In this document: piece after piece, positions 19,989 to 28,137 of the stretch
How the letters are laid out: each line of letters begins with the position of its first letter
How positions within the stretch are numbered: position 1 is the stretch's first letter
Source: Paenibacillus bovis
Lineage (GTDB): Bacteria; Bacillota; Bacilli; Paenibacillales; Paenibacillaceae
Direction of reading: 5' to 3'
DNA length: 64,000 nt
NCBI RefSeq assembly: GCF_001421015.2
Contig: NZ_CP013023.1
Span: 2,287,501-2,351,500, forward strand
Made by a program: the position numbers and the translations under genes
The notes under the pieces: model-generated
Told to the model about the DNA's origin: nothing
Seen by the model: only the letters and a program-made list of their open reading frames with translations
Database searches by the model: none

Positions 19989-20741
19989 TCATGATTTGGG
20001 TTCTGTGGGGTTCCAGGGACCTGTTTGTGTACCTTTCCATTCGGATCCGTCTGCCCAGACTTCCTTTTTCCAGATCGGTACCGTTTCTTTGAGCCGCTCA
20101 ATAGCAAAGCGGCTCGCTGCATAAGCATCATCGCGATGGGCAGAGGAGACAGCGATAATTACGCTTGTCTCTGCAATACCTACGCTGCCGATGCGATGGC
20201 TAATCGCGCAGCGCGCACCAGACCAGGTGTCTGCGATATGATTGCCTATTTTTTGCAGCTGGGATAACGCCATGGGAACATAGGCTTCGTATTCCAGATA
20301 TACCGTTTGCATATCGCCGGTCATTTCGCGAGTCGTACCAATAAAGGCGATCGTTGCCCCATGATTATTATCGGTAACCTTGGCAATGATTTCTTCTGCC
20401 GTGAGAGGAGCGCTCGTAATAACATAGAGCCCATCAGGGGTCTGTTCGGATGTAATCGGTCCGGAGCCTCCGGACACGGGAGGGATCAGAGCCAGTTCAT
20501 CGCTTTCCTTAATAATAGTATCGACAGTTGCGTACTCCTGATTAACAGCTGCGAACGAATGACGGATAGAAATTTCGGCATCCGGGTATAATGTAGATAA
20601 AATATCCTTGAGCTGCTGTACGGTAACAGGGCTGCTATCCTGTGCCAGGGAGGCATCCACGACGGGTGGTACCTCTACGGTAATCTGGGATTCACCGATT
20701 TTTTCGGCAAGCCCGGCAAATAATTTAATGGTATACTGCAT
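19989..20741 (-). CDS. MoaD-MoaE fusion, molybdopterin synthase
   Basis: A 250-residue fusion of the two subunits of molybdopterin synthase, which inserts two sulfurs into cyclic pyranopterin monophosphate. Residues 1-94 are MoaD (MQYTIKLFAGLAEKIG, ending LIPPVSGGSG, with the Gly-Gly at 91-92). Residues about 106-245 are MoaE (LTAEEIIAKV, GATIAFIGTTRE, LEYEAY, AHRDDAYAASRFAIERLKETVPIWKKE with the catalytic lysines). MoaD must end in a free Gly-Gly for thiocarboxylation, so this fusion would need cleavage after Gly92, as reported for mycobacterial MoaX. The ATG at 20741 follows GGAGGG; the frame runs 26 codons further up without a site. No other moa gene is nearby. Confidence 0.9.
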   Translation of the reverse strand: MQYTIKLFAGLAEKIGESQITVEVPPVVDASLAQDSSPVTVQQLKDILSTLYPDAEISIRHSFAAVNQEYATVDTIIKESDELALIPPVSGGSGPITSEQTPDGLYVITSAPLTAEEIIAKVTDNNHGATIAFIGTTREMTGDMQTVYLEYEAYVPMALSQLQKIGNHIADTWSGARCAISHRIGSVGIAETSVIIAVSSAHRDDAYAASRFAIERLKETVPIWKKEVWADGSEWKGTQTGPWNPTEPKS

Positions 20742-20967
20742 AAAATAAGCCCTCCATATAGATATTATTAAAGCCCGATACAGGCAGGTAATCACAAATA
20801 GTCTGATTATTATGGACAATACAGGTCGCTGGAACCAGCTGCTGGTATCACGGCAAGACCTGCTATTTTTATCCTTTTAATATACCAGTATTTGAGTAAA
20901 ATCCAAACGCTTTATTCAATTAGCACATCAGACAGCATATAGGTAGAACAGAAGGAGGAACAGAATC

Positions 20968-22410
20968 ATGAATACAGAAGCAGCGCACGATGTGCTTACG
21001 ATACTGCATACCAATGATATTCACAGTCATTTTGAAAACATGGGCATTCTCGCCGCTATCGCCGGAGATTACACGGACAGACTGGGACGCGATCATGTAC
21101 TGCTCGTTGATATTGGAGATCATATGGACCGGATGTCTCCCGAGACCGAAGGGTCGGAAGGCGGCGCCAATATCGATATTATCAATATGACCGGATATGA
21201 TGCTGTGACAATTGGTAACAATGAAGGACTTACCTACACATCGCCTATATTGAATCAGGCGTATGCAGGTATTATTTGTCCGGTCATATGCAGCAATGTG
21301 ATTGAACATGAGAGTGGCATACCGCCTGTATGGATGAGAACCCATCAGATTATCGAAAAGGGCAGCTGGAAAATCGGCTTGATCGGTGCCACAGCTCCTT
21401 ATGGAGATTTCTATGACTTGCTAGGATGGGATGTCAGTGATCCGGTCAGCAGTCTGCGTCCACTGGTCGATCAGTTGCGCGGGGAAGTGGATCTGCTCGT
21501 GATGCTTTCGCATCTGGGGCTGTCGGCGGATCAGCGGCTGGCAGAGCAGCTGCCGGAAATCGATGTGATTCTAGGTGGACATAGTCACCATGTACTGGAT
21601 CGTCCGCTCTGGGTAGGATCTACAGTGCTCGGTGCAGCCGGCAAGTTTGGCCAGTATATGGGACAGATGACCTGGCAAAAGGATACGCTTGGCGGACGTG
21701 CGCATCTGCTGGACGGAGGTCTGATTGCTATCACGGAAAATATGCCGCGCGAAGAAGCGGTAGAAGCGGCTATCGTACTCCACAGGCAGCGGGCAGAAGA
21801 GCGGATGAGCCGTACAGTGGCGATACTGGAAGCTCCGCTGAAGATTGATTACGAACGGGAATCCTCGCTTGGCAATCTGCTGGCACAGGCGGTACGCCGC
21901 TATACAGGTGCCGAGTTGTCGATCGTAAATGCAGGACAGCTGCTGGATGAACTGCCTGCCGGCGAGATCACAGAGTCGCTTCTGCACCGACTGTGCCCGT
22001 CTCCAATTAATCCGTGCATTACCCTGCTGCGCGGTAGCAGTATTCGGCGTGCACTGGAGCAGTCCTTATTGTCCGAATTTACGAATAAGGCCATTATGGG
22101 CTATGGCTTCCGCGGCAAAATTCTTGGCTGTCTGTGTGTAGACGGACTGAAGATTACCTGTGATCTGTCCAGACCGGCGTATCAGCGTATTACCGGCCTG
22201 GAAATTAACGGCCAGCCGCTGCAGGATGATCAGGAATACAGCGTGGGATCACTCGATATGTTCACTTTCCGGATCGGTTATGATTCACTCAGCGAGAGTG
22301 CAGGCGTAACCTATATGCTGTCGGAATTTATCCGCGATCTGCTGCGCAGCGAGCTGCAGACACCGGGAGCGGTGCAGTCCTGTGCCGGAGCGCGCTGGTT
22401 TATGGTATGA
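20968..22410 (+). CDS. Cytosolic 5'-nucleotidase/UshA-like metallophosphatase (YunD type)
   Basis: A 480-residue protein with the two-domain layout of UshA-like phosphoesterases. The N-terminal calcineurin-like domain has the metal motifs HTNDIHSHF, DIGDHMD, TIGNNEG (Asn/Glu), LSHLG and GGHSHH. The C-terminal 5'-nucleotidase domain starts near residue 290 (SSLGNLLAQAVRRYTGAELSIVN) and includes a substrate-stacking region. There is no signal peptide, so it acts in the cytosol, as is typical of the Bacillus YunD group; the substrate is not known (a nucleotide or sugar-nucleotide is likely). GAAGGAGG precedes the ATG. Confidence 0.9.
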   Translation: MNTEAAHDVLTILHTNDIHSHFENMGILAAIAGDYTDRLGRDHVLLVDIGDHMDRMSPETEGSEGGANIDIINMTGYDAVTIGNNEGLTYTSPILNQAYAGIICPVICSNVIEHESGIPPVWMRTHQIIEKGSWKIGLIGATAPYGDFYDLLGWDVSDPVSSLRPLVDQLRGEVDLLVMLSHLGLSADQRLAEQLPEIDVILGGHSHHVLDRPLWVGSTVLGAAGKFGQYMGQMTWQKDTLGGRAHLLDGGLIAITENMPREEAVEAAIVLHRQRAEERMSRTVAILEAPLKIDYERESSLGNLLAQAVRRYTGAELSIVNAGQLLDELPAGEITESLLHRLCPSPINPCITLLRGSSIRRALEQSLLSEFTNKAIMGYGFRGKILGCLCVDGLKITCDLSRPAYQRITGLEINGQPLQDDQEYSVGSLDMFTFRIGYDSLSESAGVTYMLSEFIRDLLRSELQTPGAVQSCAGARWFMV

Positions 22411-22508
22411 TAAACAGGACCTTGTATCCATAATCACAGCTTGCCTGTACGGCAGCGTTAGGATTATGCGAATTCAGGGTTAATACATGAGATAAGGTGA
22501 AGATACAA

Positions 22509-23642
22509 ATGACAGTAATACACAGAAGTGAATGGCCGCTGAAAGAATTATCCCCGAGTTATGACCCGTGGGACCCGCTGCTGTCGCTTCGCCAGTATGG
22601 CAAACATACGCTTACCAGCGTAGAGATGACCGTCACCAATTTGTGCAATATGCGCTGTGAGCATTGCGCGGTAGGTGATTCGCTGGTGATGCGTGAGCCG
22701 GATATGATTCCGCTGCCGCTGATGCTGAAGCGGCTGGATGAAGTAGAGAACCTCCAGACGATCAGTATTACCGGAGGAGAGCCTACATTCCGCAAGCAAA
22801 CTGTGGATGAAGTCATTGTGCCTTTACTTCGATATGCGCGTGAGCGTGGAATCCGTTCACAGATCAACTCCAATCTGACGCTGGATATTGGCCGGTATGA
22901 GAAATTGCTGCCATATCTGGATGTAATGCATATTTCGTTTAACTACACATCGCCCGATGACTTCCATGAGGTGGGATTTGCTAACAGCGGACATCCTGTT
23001 CCGCGCGAGGCAGCTGTGCGCATGTATGACAAAATGATGGAGAATACCCGTCGGCTGAGTGAAGCAGGCATGTTTATTTCTGCCGAATCTATGATTAACT
23101 ACCGTACACACCGCAAGCTGCCCGAGATTCATCGTATTATTGGTGAAATGGGCTGCAAGCGCCATGAAGTGCATCCGATGTATGCGGCTGATTTTGCAGC
23201 AAGCCTGCCAGTATTATCGCTCGGCGACTTCCGCGCAGCGATTCATGATCTGCTGGATCACCGTGATCAGGAGATGTGGATGTTGTTCGGTACACTTCCA
23301 TTCTTCAGCTGCAATCCGGATACGGCCGATCGTGAACTGGTATCTCGTCTGTATCGTGAAAAGAATGTAACGGTACGTAATGATCCGGACGGACGCAACC
23401 GGGTTAACGTGAATATGTTTACCGGTGATGTGTTTGTAACGGATTTTGCCGCGATTCCGGCTTTTGGCAATATTCACAATCGTAAGCTGGATGATGTGTT
23501 CGGCGAGTGGAGCAATAATCATCCACTGAATCAGCAGGTAAACTGCCACTGTGATGCGGCAGCTTGCTGTGGACCGAATCTGCTGGTAGCGGATATGTAT
23601 TACAAAGACACGGATTTCAAATCACGCAAGGCACTGCTGTAA
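22509..23642 (+). CDS. yfkAB: Radical SAM protein YfkAB
   Basis: A 377-residue radical SAM enzyme. The cluster motif is CNMRCEHC (C-x3-C-x2-C), preceded by VEMTVTNL, then ISITGGEPTFR as the SAM-contacting motif. A C-terminal cysteine cluster CHCDAAACC is typical of YfkAB and may bind a second Fe-S cluster. The family is conserved in Bacilli with no proven reaction. I chose the ATG at 22509 because AAGGTGA (22494-22500) is 8 bases ahead; a GTG at 22497 lies within that site. It follows the YunD gene by 98 bases in the same direction and may be co-transcribed. Confidence 0.88.
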   Translation: MTVIHRSEWPLKELSPSYDPWDPLLSLRQYGKHTLTSVEMTVTNLCNMRCEHCAVGDSLVMREPDMIPLPLMLKRLDEVENLQTISITGGEPTFRKQTVDEVIVPLLRYARERGIRSQINSNLTLDIGRYEKLLPYLDVMHISFNYTSPDDFHEVGFANSGHPVPREAAVRMYDKMMENTRRLSEAGMFISAESMINYRTHRKLPEIHRIIGEMGCKRHEVHPMYAADFAASLPVLSLGDFRAAIHDLLDHRDQEMWMLFGTLPFFSCNPDTADRELVSRLYREKNVTVRNDPDGRNRVNVNMFTGDVFVTDFAAIPAFGNIHNRKLDDVFGEWSNNHPLNQQVNCHCDAAACCGPNLLVADMYYKDTDFKSRKALL

Positions 23643-23731
23643 AACTGCCATATGCCGGTGATGTGAAACTGCTCTCTTAGGTTAGACGACCCGGCGAAGG
23701 TACCATATATCCGAGAAAAGGGGCGTTCCGG

Positions 23732-25096
23732 TTGGGGCATGAGTTTGACTTAGGCACTTTATTGCTTAATTTGGCACTGGTATTTGTGCTTGTATTTTTG
23801 AATGGATTTTTTGTGGCGGCGGAGTTCTCACTGGTCAAAGTGAGACATTCGCGTCTTACCCAGCTGCAAAGCGAAGGAAATCGTCTGGCAGGATATGCAC
23901 TCAAGGTAAACAGCAAGCTGGATGCCTACCTGTCGGCGACCCAGTTCGGGATTACCCTGGCTTCTCTGGGTCTCGGCTGGATCGGGGAACCGGCGATTTC
24001 GGAGCTGCTGGTTGAACCGATTATGTACAAGCTTGGCTTTGGCGATCCCACGATCATTACAACCGTATCGGTTGTAATCGGATTTGCTGTAATTACGTTC
24101 CTGCATATCGTACTGGGCGAGCTGGCACCCAAATCACTGGCGATTCAGCGCACAGATGGTGTGTCACTGGCGCTTTCCGGACCGCTGCTGTTCTTTTATC
24201 GGGTATTTTTCCCGTTTATCTGGCTGCTCAATATGGCGGCCAATGCCGTACTGCGCCTGGTGGGTATCGAACCGGCCAGTGAAGCAGATGGAGCGCATTC
24301 GGAGGAAGAGATCCGTATTCTGATGAATCAGAGTGCCAAAAGCGGTGTGATGGACGAAGGCGAGATTGAGTTGGTTAACAATATTTTCGAGTTTTCCGAC
24401 CGATTGGCTCGTGAAGTTATGCTGCCTCGTACGGATATGACCTGTCTCTACACCAATCTGTCCCGGGAAGAAAATCTGGCGATCATTAATGATACCAAGC
24501 ATTCACGCTATCCGGTCGCGGTAGAAGACAAGGACAGAATTATCGGATTCGTACATATTACGGATGTTCTGCTGTCTCCGGTCAATCAGCCCTATGATCT
24601 GGCATCGCTTGCCCGTCCGATTCTGAATGTACCGGAATCGATGGAGATCAGTCATGTACTGCAGCTGATGCAAAAAAACCATGCCCAGCTTACACTGGTT
24701 GTGGATGAATACGGAGGAACCGCCGGACTGCTGACTGCAGAAGAGATTCTGGAAGAGATCGTCGGTGATCTATACGATGAATTCGAGGATGAGCGACCAG
24801 AGATGGAGATGCTGGGTGATATTATTTCCGTCGATGGCCGGATGTTGATCGAGGATGTCAACGAATTGGCCGGTGTAGAGATCGATGACGATGAAGTCGA
24901 TTCGATTGGTGGCTGGATGTTCAAAGAACTCGAAGGCGTACCGGAAGTCGGGAAAACCGTTGAAGTGGATGGAGTCGTATTCGAAGTGGCAGAATCGGAG
25001 CGCCTGCGGATTATGCGAGTGCATGTACATCCTCTTCCCCAAGCAGAAGAAACCGATTCCGAGGATAATCGCGAGGATAAGGATTCCCATTCCTGA
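23732..25096 (+). CDS. CNNM/CorC (HlyC) family transporter with CBS pair
   Basis: A 454-residue membrane protein. Residues 8-180 form the DUF21/CNNM domain with about four helices (LVFLNGFFVAAEFSLVKVR, GELAPKSLAIQR). Residues about 205-325 are a CBS pair (VMLPRTDMTCLY, SRYPVAVEDKDRIIGFVH, LVVDEYGGTAGLLTAEEI), and the rest is a CorC_HlyC transporter-associated domain. The family is implicated in Mg2+ (or Co2+) export and was once mislabelled haemolysin. The TTG start at 23732 is preceded by AAAAGGGG; the ATG seven bases on is out of frame. The C-terminal 20 residues are acidic (EETDSEDNREDKDSHS). Confidence 0.92.
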   Translation: MGHEFDLGTLLLNLALVFVLVFLNGFFVAAEFSLVKVRHSRLTQLQSEGNRLAGYALKVNSKLDAYLSATQFGITLASLGLGWIGEPAISELLVEPIMYKLGFGDPTIITTVSVVIGFAVITFLHIVLGELAPKSLAIQRTDGVSLALSGPLLFFYRVFFPFIWLLNMAANAVLRLVGIEPASEADGAHSEEEIRILMNQSAKSGVMDEGEIELVNNIFEFSDRLAREVMLPRTDMTCLYTNLSREENLAIINDTKHSRYPVAVEDKDRIIGFVHITDVLLSPVNQPYDLASLARPILNVPESMEISHVLQLMQKNHAQLTLVVDEYGGTAGLLTAEEILEEIVGDLYDEFEDERPEMEMLGDIISVDGRMLIEDVNELAGVEIDDDEVDSIGGWMFKELEGVPEVGKTVEVDGVVFEVAESERLRIMRVHVHPLPQAEETDSEDNREDKDSHS

Positions 25097-25124
25097 TCTT
25101 GAATAACACACATAAGCAGTACCA

Positions 25125-25190
25125 TAACGGCAGCCGCAGGGTAAACGTGCACGATTCAATCAGCATAATCCCATTTTGCGGCTGCCGTTA
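25125..25190. repeat. Perfect 14-bp inverted repeat with 38-base loop
   Basis: TAACGGCAGCCGCA (25125-25138) and its complement (25177-25190). No T-run follows on either strand, so it is not a canonical terminator, although it sits between the CNNM gene and the HAD gene. Confidence 0.8.
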
Positions 25191-25220
25191 AATTTACATA
25201 AAGATGAGGAGTATGGAATC

Positions 25221-25907
25221 ATGAAGGATGGATCTGCACTGAAAAAGCCGCAAGCGATGATGTTTGATATGGATGGAACGCTGTTTGAGACCGAGACGGT
25301 GCTGCTTCCTGCCTATCACAATACATTCGAGATTCTGCGTGAAGAAGGATTGTATCATGGAGATACGCCGCCGGACGAGATTATTCTAAGCTGTCTGGGC
25401 ATGCTGCTGGAAGATATCTGGACCCGTGTTATTCCGGGGGCCGAGCCGCGTACTGTCGCAAGAGCGAACCAGCTGCTGCTGGATCTGCAGGTAGATGGCA
25501 TGAAAGCCGGCACTTCCCGTCTGTACCCGCACGTGATGGAGACACTGACCTATTTGCATGATCAGGGCGTCCGTCTGTTTATTGCTAGTAATGGCCTAGA
25601 GGGTTATGTCAAAGGTGTAGTGGAAATACATCAGATGAGCTCGCTGCTGGAAGGGGTATACAGTGCAGGCGAATATCAGACTGCATCCAAAGTCGATCTG
25701 GTCCGGCTGCTGCTGGACAATCACGATATCACTTCTGCCTGGATGGTCGGTGATCGTTCATCGGATGTAGAGGCTGGCGTCAAAAACAGCCAGACGGTGA
25801 TCGGATGCAACTATGCAGACTTCGGTGATACGAGTGAGCTGGATGGATCGGATGTTATTATTACTTCATTTGACCAGCTGCGCCGTCTATATGATGAGGC
25901 GCAGTAG
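25221..25907 (+). CDS. HAD superfamily phosphatase
   Basis: A 228-residue HAD hydrolase with a helical cap. Motif I is MFDMDGTLFETE (nucleophile Asp), motif II is FIASNGLEGYV, the lysine motif is in ASKVDLVRLLL, and motif IV is MVGDRSSDVEAG. The cap and order resemble phosphoglycolate phosphatase or PpaX-type enzymes, but the substrate is open. The ATG at 25221 has GAGGAG ahead. The frame extends upstream into the inverted repeat without a site, so that longer version is unlikely. Confidence 0.9.
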   Translation: MKDGSALKKPQAMMFDMDGTLFETETVLLPAYHNTFEILREEGLYHGDTPPDEIILSCLGMLLEDIWTRVIPGAEPRTVARANQLLLDLQVDGMKAGTSRLYPHVMETLTYLHDQGVRLFIASNGLEGYVKGVVEIHQMSSLLEGVYSAGEYQTASKVDLVRLLLDNHDITSAWMVGDRSSDVEAGVKNSQTVIGCNYADFGDTSELDGSDVIITSFDQLRRLYDEAQ

Positions 25908-26050
25908 AATCAGCAAAGCGATATATTTTACATCGGAGCTCAAATCAGTTACCCTGTATAGGACGTGTTAAAAATAGTGCTGCCCTGCAGGATATCTCCT
26001 GATAAGCAGACAGGCAAGACCATACTGATTTGGAAAGTGGGAATCTGACC

Positions 26051-26398
26051 ATGAATATTTACGATAAGGCACATGAATTATCTGCAGCTATTCGCGACAG
26101 CAAAGAAGTAACCGATATTACAGCCGCTCTGAAATTGATCGAGAGCGACCCGGAAAGCCAGCGTATGCTGGACGACTTCCGTACGCGTCAGATGGAAGTA
26201 CAGCAGCGCATGATGTCCGGCGATATGCCGAACCCGGAAGAGATGGAGCAAATGGAAAAACTGTTCGAGGTGCTGAACCTGAACCTGAATATCCGCCGTT
26301 TGTTCGATGCCGAGCAGCGTCTGAGCACCATCATCGAAGATATCAACAAAATTATCACGGACAGCCTGAGCCATCTGTATGGCGGAGCTGCTGAATAA
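26051..26398 (+). CDS. yheA: YheA/UPF0342 (YlbF/YmcA superfamily) protein
   Basis: A 115-residue all-helical protein. The pattern MNIYDKAHELSAAIRDSKE, RMLDDFRTRQMEVQQRMMSG, MEKLFEVLNLNLNIRRLFDAEQRLSTIIEDINKIIT matches the YheA branch. Relatives YlbF and YmcA work with YaaT in the RNase Y and Spo0A control complex; YheA itself has no settled role. GGAAAGTGGG lies ahead of the ATG at 26051, and a TTG 21 bases upstream is less likely. It has its own terminator about 120 bases downstream. Confidence 0.9.
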   Translation: MNIYDKAHELSAAIRDSKEVTDITAALKLIESDPESQRMLDDFRTRQMEVQQRMMSGDMPNPEEMEQMEKLFEVLNLNLNIRRLFDAEQRLSTIIEDINKIITDSLSHLYGGAAE

Positions 26399-26520
26399 TC
26401 TGTTGTAATCTGTCGACACATAAAGGTATAACAGAAGTCTGGTGAATGCTTCCGTAGCTACAGTGAATATCTGCTGACCATAGACATTCAACAGACGGAT
26501 AATCTGTAAAACAAAAGCAG

Positions 26521-26566
26521 CGAGCGTTATCTCCCACAAGTGCATGGTGAGATACGCTCGTTTTTT
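26521..26566 (+). terminator. Terminator between yheA and ytoI
   Basis: CGAGCGTTATCTC (26521-26533) pairs with GAGATACGCTCG (26549-26560) with one bulged T, then six T residues. Confidence 0.85.
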
Positions 26567-26616
26567 GTGCTATAATAAATGCACATTGATACAGATGCTG
26601 GAAGGTGGTGTTACAG

Positions 26617-27957
26617 TTGCAGGAACATGAGGAATCGATTACAAAGCATGAACAGCTTTTGCAGCATATCGAAAAGCTCAAAATCGGCTCCAAAATCTCT
26701 GTGCGCAAGCTGGCCCGGCAGATGGGCGTGAGTGAAGGAACAGCCTATCGTGCGGTCAAAGAAGCGGAAAACATGGGTATTGTGGTTACCCGCGAACGGA
26801 TTGGTACCGTACGGATCGAGAAACGCCCGCGCGGAATCTCTGATCAGCTGACCTTTGCCGATGTGGCGGAGATTGTAGAGGGCAAAGTACTCGGCGGTGG
26901 CAGTGGTCTGGACAAAACGCTTGTTAAATATGCGATTGGTGCAATGAAGATGGACGCGATGATGCGTTATGTGGAAGCGGGCAGTCTGTTGATCGTAGGT
27001 AACCGTGAGGATGCTCATTCTCTTGCACTGGAACACGGAGCAGCCGTGCTGATTACAGGCGGCTTCGGTACGAGTCTGGAGGTCAAGGCACTCGCGGATG
27101 AGCGTGGACTGCCGATCATTTCTTCCCGTCATGATACCTTTACAGTTGCCTCGATGATCAACCGGGCGCTATTTGATCGGATGATCAAAAAGAAGATTAT
27201 GCTGGTCGAGGATATTATCGCAGGCAAGCCCAAACCTGGTGTGCTCAAAGCTTCCAGTATGGCGGCGGATTTTTATGAAGTGGCGGAAAAGACCGGTTAT
27301 CTGCGTCTGGCTGTCGTAGATGAATGGAACCGGGTGATCGGGATTGTCGGTCGCAAGGAAATCGAAGAGCTACAGGAAGATCAGCCGATCGAGAAAGTGC
27401 TGATTCGCAGACCGATAACGGCTACCTTGCAGACATCCCTGGCTTCGGCAGCCCAGACGATGATGTGGGAGGGTATTGATTTCCTGCCTATCGTCGATCG
27501 CAACCGCAAGCTGATCGGCACGGTGACCCGGCGTGAAGTGCTGCAGGCGATGCGAGATGCCCAGCAGGAGCCGCAGGCAGGCAACGTAGAGACGTTTGAC
27601 CATCTGATCTGGAACGGATTTGCCGAGGAGCGGGATGAGGACGGAGGTATCGTCTACCATGGCTTTATAACGCCGCAGATGGCGACAGACCTCGGGAATA
27701 TTTCCGAAGGTATTCTGATCTCGGTCATGATCCAGGCAGCGATTCGTACAGCGCGCCTGCTGAGTGGACATGATTACGTACTCGATAATATTTCAACGTA
27801 CTTTTTGCGTCCGGTGCAGATCGAGGATGCGATTGTGATTCGTCCTATTGTGCTGGAATCCAGCCGTCGTACGTACAAGCTGGAGATCGAGATCATTTAC
27901 GAAAATATGCCGGTCTCCAAGTCGGTACTGACTCTGCAATCGATCGACCACGGATAA
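26617..27957 (+). CDS. ytoI: YtoI-like regulator: HTH, DRTGG, CBS pair, hotdog domain
   Basis: A 446-residue multi-domain protein. A helix-turn-helix (about 20-65, ISVRKLARQMGVSEGTAYRAVKEAE), a DRTGG domain (about 85-185), a CBS pair (about 195-310, VDEWNRVIGIVGRKE and FLPIVDRNRKLIGTVTRRE) and a C-terminal hotdog thioesterase-like domain (about 330-446) match Bacillus YtoI. It probably senses an adenine nucleotide or acyl group and controls transcription, but no regulon is known. The best start is the TTG at 26617, 8 bases after GGTGG. In Bacillus, ytpI, nrnA and ytrI follow before dnaE; none is present here. Confidence 0.9.
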   Translation: MQEHEESITKHEQLLQHIEKLKIGSKISVRKLARQMGVSEGTAYRAVKEAENMGIVVTRERIGTVRIEKRPRGISDQLTFADVAEIVEGKVLGGGSGLDKTLVKYAIGAMKMDAMMRYVEAGSLLIVGNREDAHSLALEHGAAVLITGGFGTSLEVKALADERGLPIISSRHDTFTVASMINRALFDRMIKKKIMLVEDIIAGKPKPGVLKASSMAADFYEVAEKTGYLRLAVVDEWNRVIGIVGRKEIEELQEDQPIEKVLIRRPITATLQTSLASAAQTMMWEGIDFLPIVDRNRKLIGTVTRREVLQAMRDAQQEPQAGNVETFDHLIWNGFAEERDEDGGIVYHGFITPQMATDLGNISEGILISVMIQAAIRTARLLSGHDYVLDNISTYFLRPVQIEDAIVIRPIVLESSRRTYKLEIEIIYENMPVSKSVLTLQSIDHG

Positions 27958-27996
27958 AAAAGGCTGTGCGGAACATTCATCCGCACAGCCTTTTTT
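27956..27996. terminator. Bidirectional terminator after ytoI
   Basis: AAAAAAGGCTGTGCGG (27956-27971) pairs with CCGCACAGCCTTTTTT (27981-27996). It begins at the ytoI stop and can also end the convergent chemoreceptor gene. Confidence 0.93.
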
Positions 27997-28137
27997 GAAC
28001 TGAATATAGCAGTTATATCGATATGGAATATGGAAGTTACATGGGTATATACATTTGCATAAGGACAACCATATGACCGAAGTGAAATAAAAAGCGGAAT
28101 GAAAATTTTTACAAGAAATCCACAGCTATAGCAGTTG

